The translations under genes and the position numbers were made by a program. Shown here piece after piece: positions 62,750 to 64,000 of a DNA stretch of 64,000 nucleotides (positions are counted from its first letter, which is position 1; each line of letters opens with the position of its first letter). This stretch comes from Palaemon carinicauda. Lineage: Eukaryota; Arthropoda; Malacostraca; Decapoda; Palaemonidae. The stretch lies in assembly GCF_036898095.1 (NCBI RefSeq), contig NC_090750.1, forward strand, positions 89,795,865-89,859,864, given 5' to 3'. The notes below the pieces were generated by a model. The model ran no database searches. It had not been told where the DNA came from and saw only the letters and a list, made by a program, of their open reading frames with translations.

Positions 62750-62790
62750 CTGCAAGTTTGAACTTCTGAAATTCCATTGAAAATATATCT
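62443..62790 (-). mobile_element. LINE-A 3' end, antisense, invaded by a (TA)n run
   Basis: ATTATTATCATTATTAACTAA, GCTACAGCCCTAGTCGG, then GATTTATATCAGCCTGTTCAA. A TA run of about 55 bp (62690-62745) follows, then the RT-side sequence resumes with GCTGCAAGTTTGAACTTCTG. Confidence 0.65.
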
Positions 62791-63171
62791 CAATGTCATA
62801 AAAAATTTCTAATTAGTAAAACCAACAATCAACCAATTAGATCTAGTCATTTATTGTTATTGGAACTCAAATTTGTGGTTAGCGGTTTGGTAAGTAGAAA
62901 TGATTGGTCTTAGATACGATTATCCACAAAGGTAATAAGATTATAGAATTTATTTTCCAATCAATAACGAAATTACGAACGCAAGTGGTTTATTTTTGTG
63001 GTTATTGCGGTCTGTTATTGCTACGTGGTTCACTGTCTTTAAGATATAGTTTCAAGGTTTATTAAGATATTAAAATAGTAATTACTGAACATTATCTAAT
63101 AAAGATAGCTCGGGTTTCAAAGTCATGAGAAACCCACGAAGACTTCGTTTGAAGTCTCTTTGTTTTACTTC
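62791..63171. other. AT-rich sequence, nothing recognised
   Basis: No frame or repeat identified before the terminal array. Confidence 0.4.
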
Positions 63172-64000
63172 TCTTCAAAGGCACTACCATAAGAGATTAG
63201 ATAAGAAACTAGCCATCCTTAAGATACTACCATGAGAGATTAGATAAGAAACTAGCCATCCTTTAAGATACTTCCATGAGAGATTAGATAAGAAACTAGC
63301 CATCCTTTAAGATACTACCATGAGAGATTAGATAAGAAACTAGCCATCCTTTAAGATACTACCATGAGAGATTAGATAAGAAACTAGCCATCCTTTAAGA
63401 TACTTCCATGAGAGATTAGATAAGAAACTAGCCATCCTTTAAGATACTACCATGAGAGATTAGATAAGAAACTAGCCATCCTTTAAGATACTACCATGAG
63501 TGATTAGATAAGAAACTAGCCATCCTTTAAGATACTACCATGAGTGATTAGATAAGAAACTAGCCATCCTTTAAGATACTACCATGAGTGATTAGATAAG
63601 AAACTAGCCACCCTTCAAGACACTACCATAAGAAGTTAGATAAGAAACTAGCCATCCTTTAAGATACTTCCATGAGAGATTAGATAAGAAACTAGCCATT
63701 CTTTAAGATACTACCATGAGTGATTAGATAAGAAACTAGCCATCCTTTAAGATACTTCCATGAGAGATTAGATAAGAAACTAGCCATCCTTTAAGATACT
63801 ACCATGAGTGATTAGATAAGAAACTAGCCATCCTTTAAGATACTTCCATGAGAGATTAGATAAGGAACCAGCCACCCTTTAAGACATTACCATAAGAGAT
63901 TAGATAAGAAACTAGCCATCCTTTAAGATACTCCCATGAGAGATTAGATAGGAAAATAGCCATCCTTTAAGATACTTCCATGAGAGATTAGATAAGAAAC
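63172..64000. repeat. 44-bp tandem array, at least 18 copies, open at the window edge
   Basis: GATTAGATAAGAAACTAGCC, ATCCTTTAAGATACTACCAT and GAGA repeat every 44 bp. CTTCC/CTACC and GAGAGAT/GAGTGAT variants mark sub-blocks, with two more diverged copies (CACCCTTCAAGACACTACC near 63610, CACCCTTTAAGACATTACC near 63870). The array continues past 64000, so its full size is unknown. Confidence 0.9.

Overview
This is a eukaryotic nuclear window with no complete protein-coding gene. It is AT-rich and unusually full of simple sequence repeats ((CT/GA)n, (TA)n, (AAT)n, (GT)n), satellite-like tandem arrays and interspersed retroelement fragments. From general knowledge this looks like a decapod crustacean (prawn or shrimp type) genome: very high dinucleotide density, LINE 3' ends that close in AAT microsatellites, and tRNA-derived SINEs. 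The taxon is an inference from composition and repeat style. Most long open frames here are by-products of repeats whose unit length is a multiple of three, or of dinucleotide tracts.

Interspersed families (names are local to this annotation): LINE-A, a non-LTR retrotransposon 3' end with reverse-transcriptase C-terminal codons (LWNDLPNRVVES) and an AAT tail; A2, a longer non-coding element sharing the last ~100 bp and tail of LINE-A; SINE-B, tRNA-derived with visible A and B boxes; MITE-C, a ~190-210 bp near-perfect palindrome (4 copies); repeat-D, starting ACCTCCGCC and ending GGCGGAGGT..CTCTAGTT; repeat-E, a retroposon-like unit with a GTT tail; SINE-F, a second tRNA-derived head; LINE-G, LINE-H and LINE-I, three further non-LTR RT C-terminal fragments; one 902-bp TGT...ACA insertion with LTR hallmarks; and one piggyBac-like terminus.

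Layout: 0-4 kb LINE-A, SINE-B, MITE-C and a 57-bp satellite; 4-9 kb dinucleotide tracts, a hammerhead-like motif and a long inverted CT/GA array; 9-17 kb A2, D, E, piggyBac-like and SINE-B copies with an internally amplified SINE-B; 17.3-20.5 kb two short-period arrays (25 bp, 22 bp) and a LINE-I fragment; 20.6-28 kb A2, D and SINE-B copies, some nested; 28.4-30 kb a 40-bp array; 31-38 kb amplified SINE-B, the LTR-like insert, a 63-bp array and LINE-H inside a tandem repeat; 38-50 kb many degenerate arrays and CT/GA-anchored arrays; 50-55 kb MITE-C copies, a 73-bp array and LINE-G; 55-64 kb AT-rich arrays, A2 inverted pairs and a 44-bp array running off the window end.

Possible genic signal: three short minus-strand segments (53306-53387, 44775-44821, 36828-36925) have splice-site-like borders, are open in one phase, and join in phase with each other. 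If real, this window is mostly intron of a minus-strand gene. This rests on splice-site reading alone and needs RNA evidence. No rRNA gene, intact tRNA gene, CRISPR array or bacterial-type gene was found.
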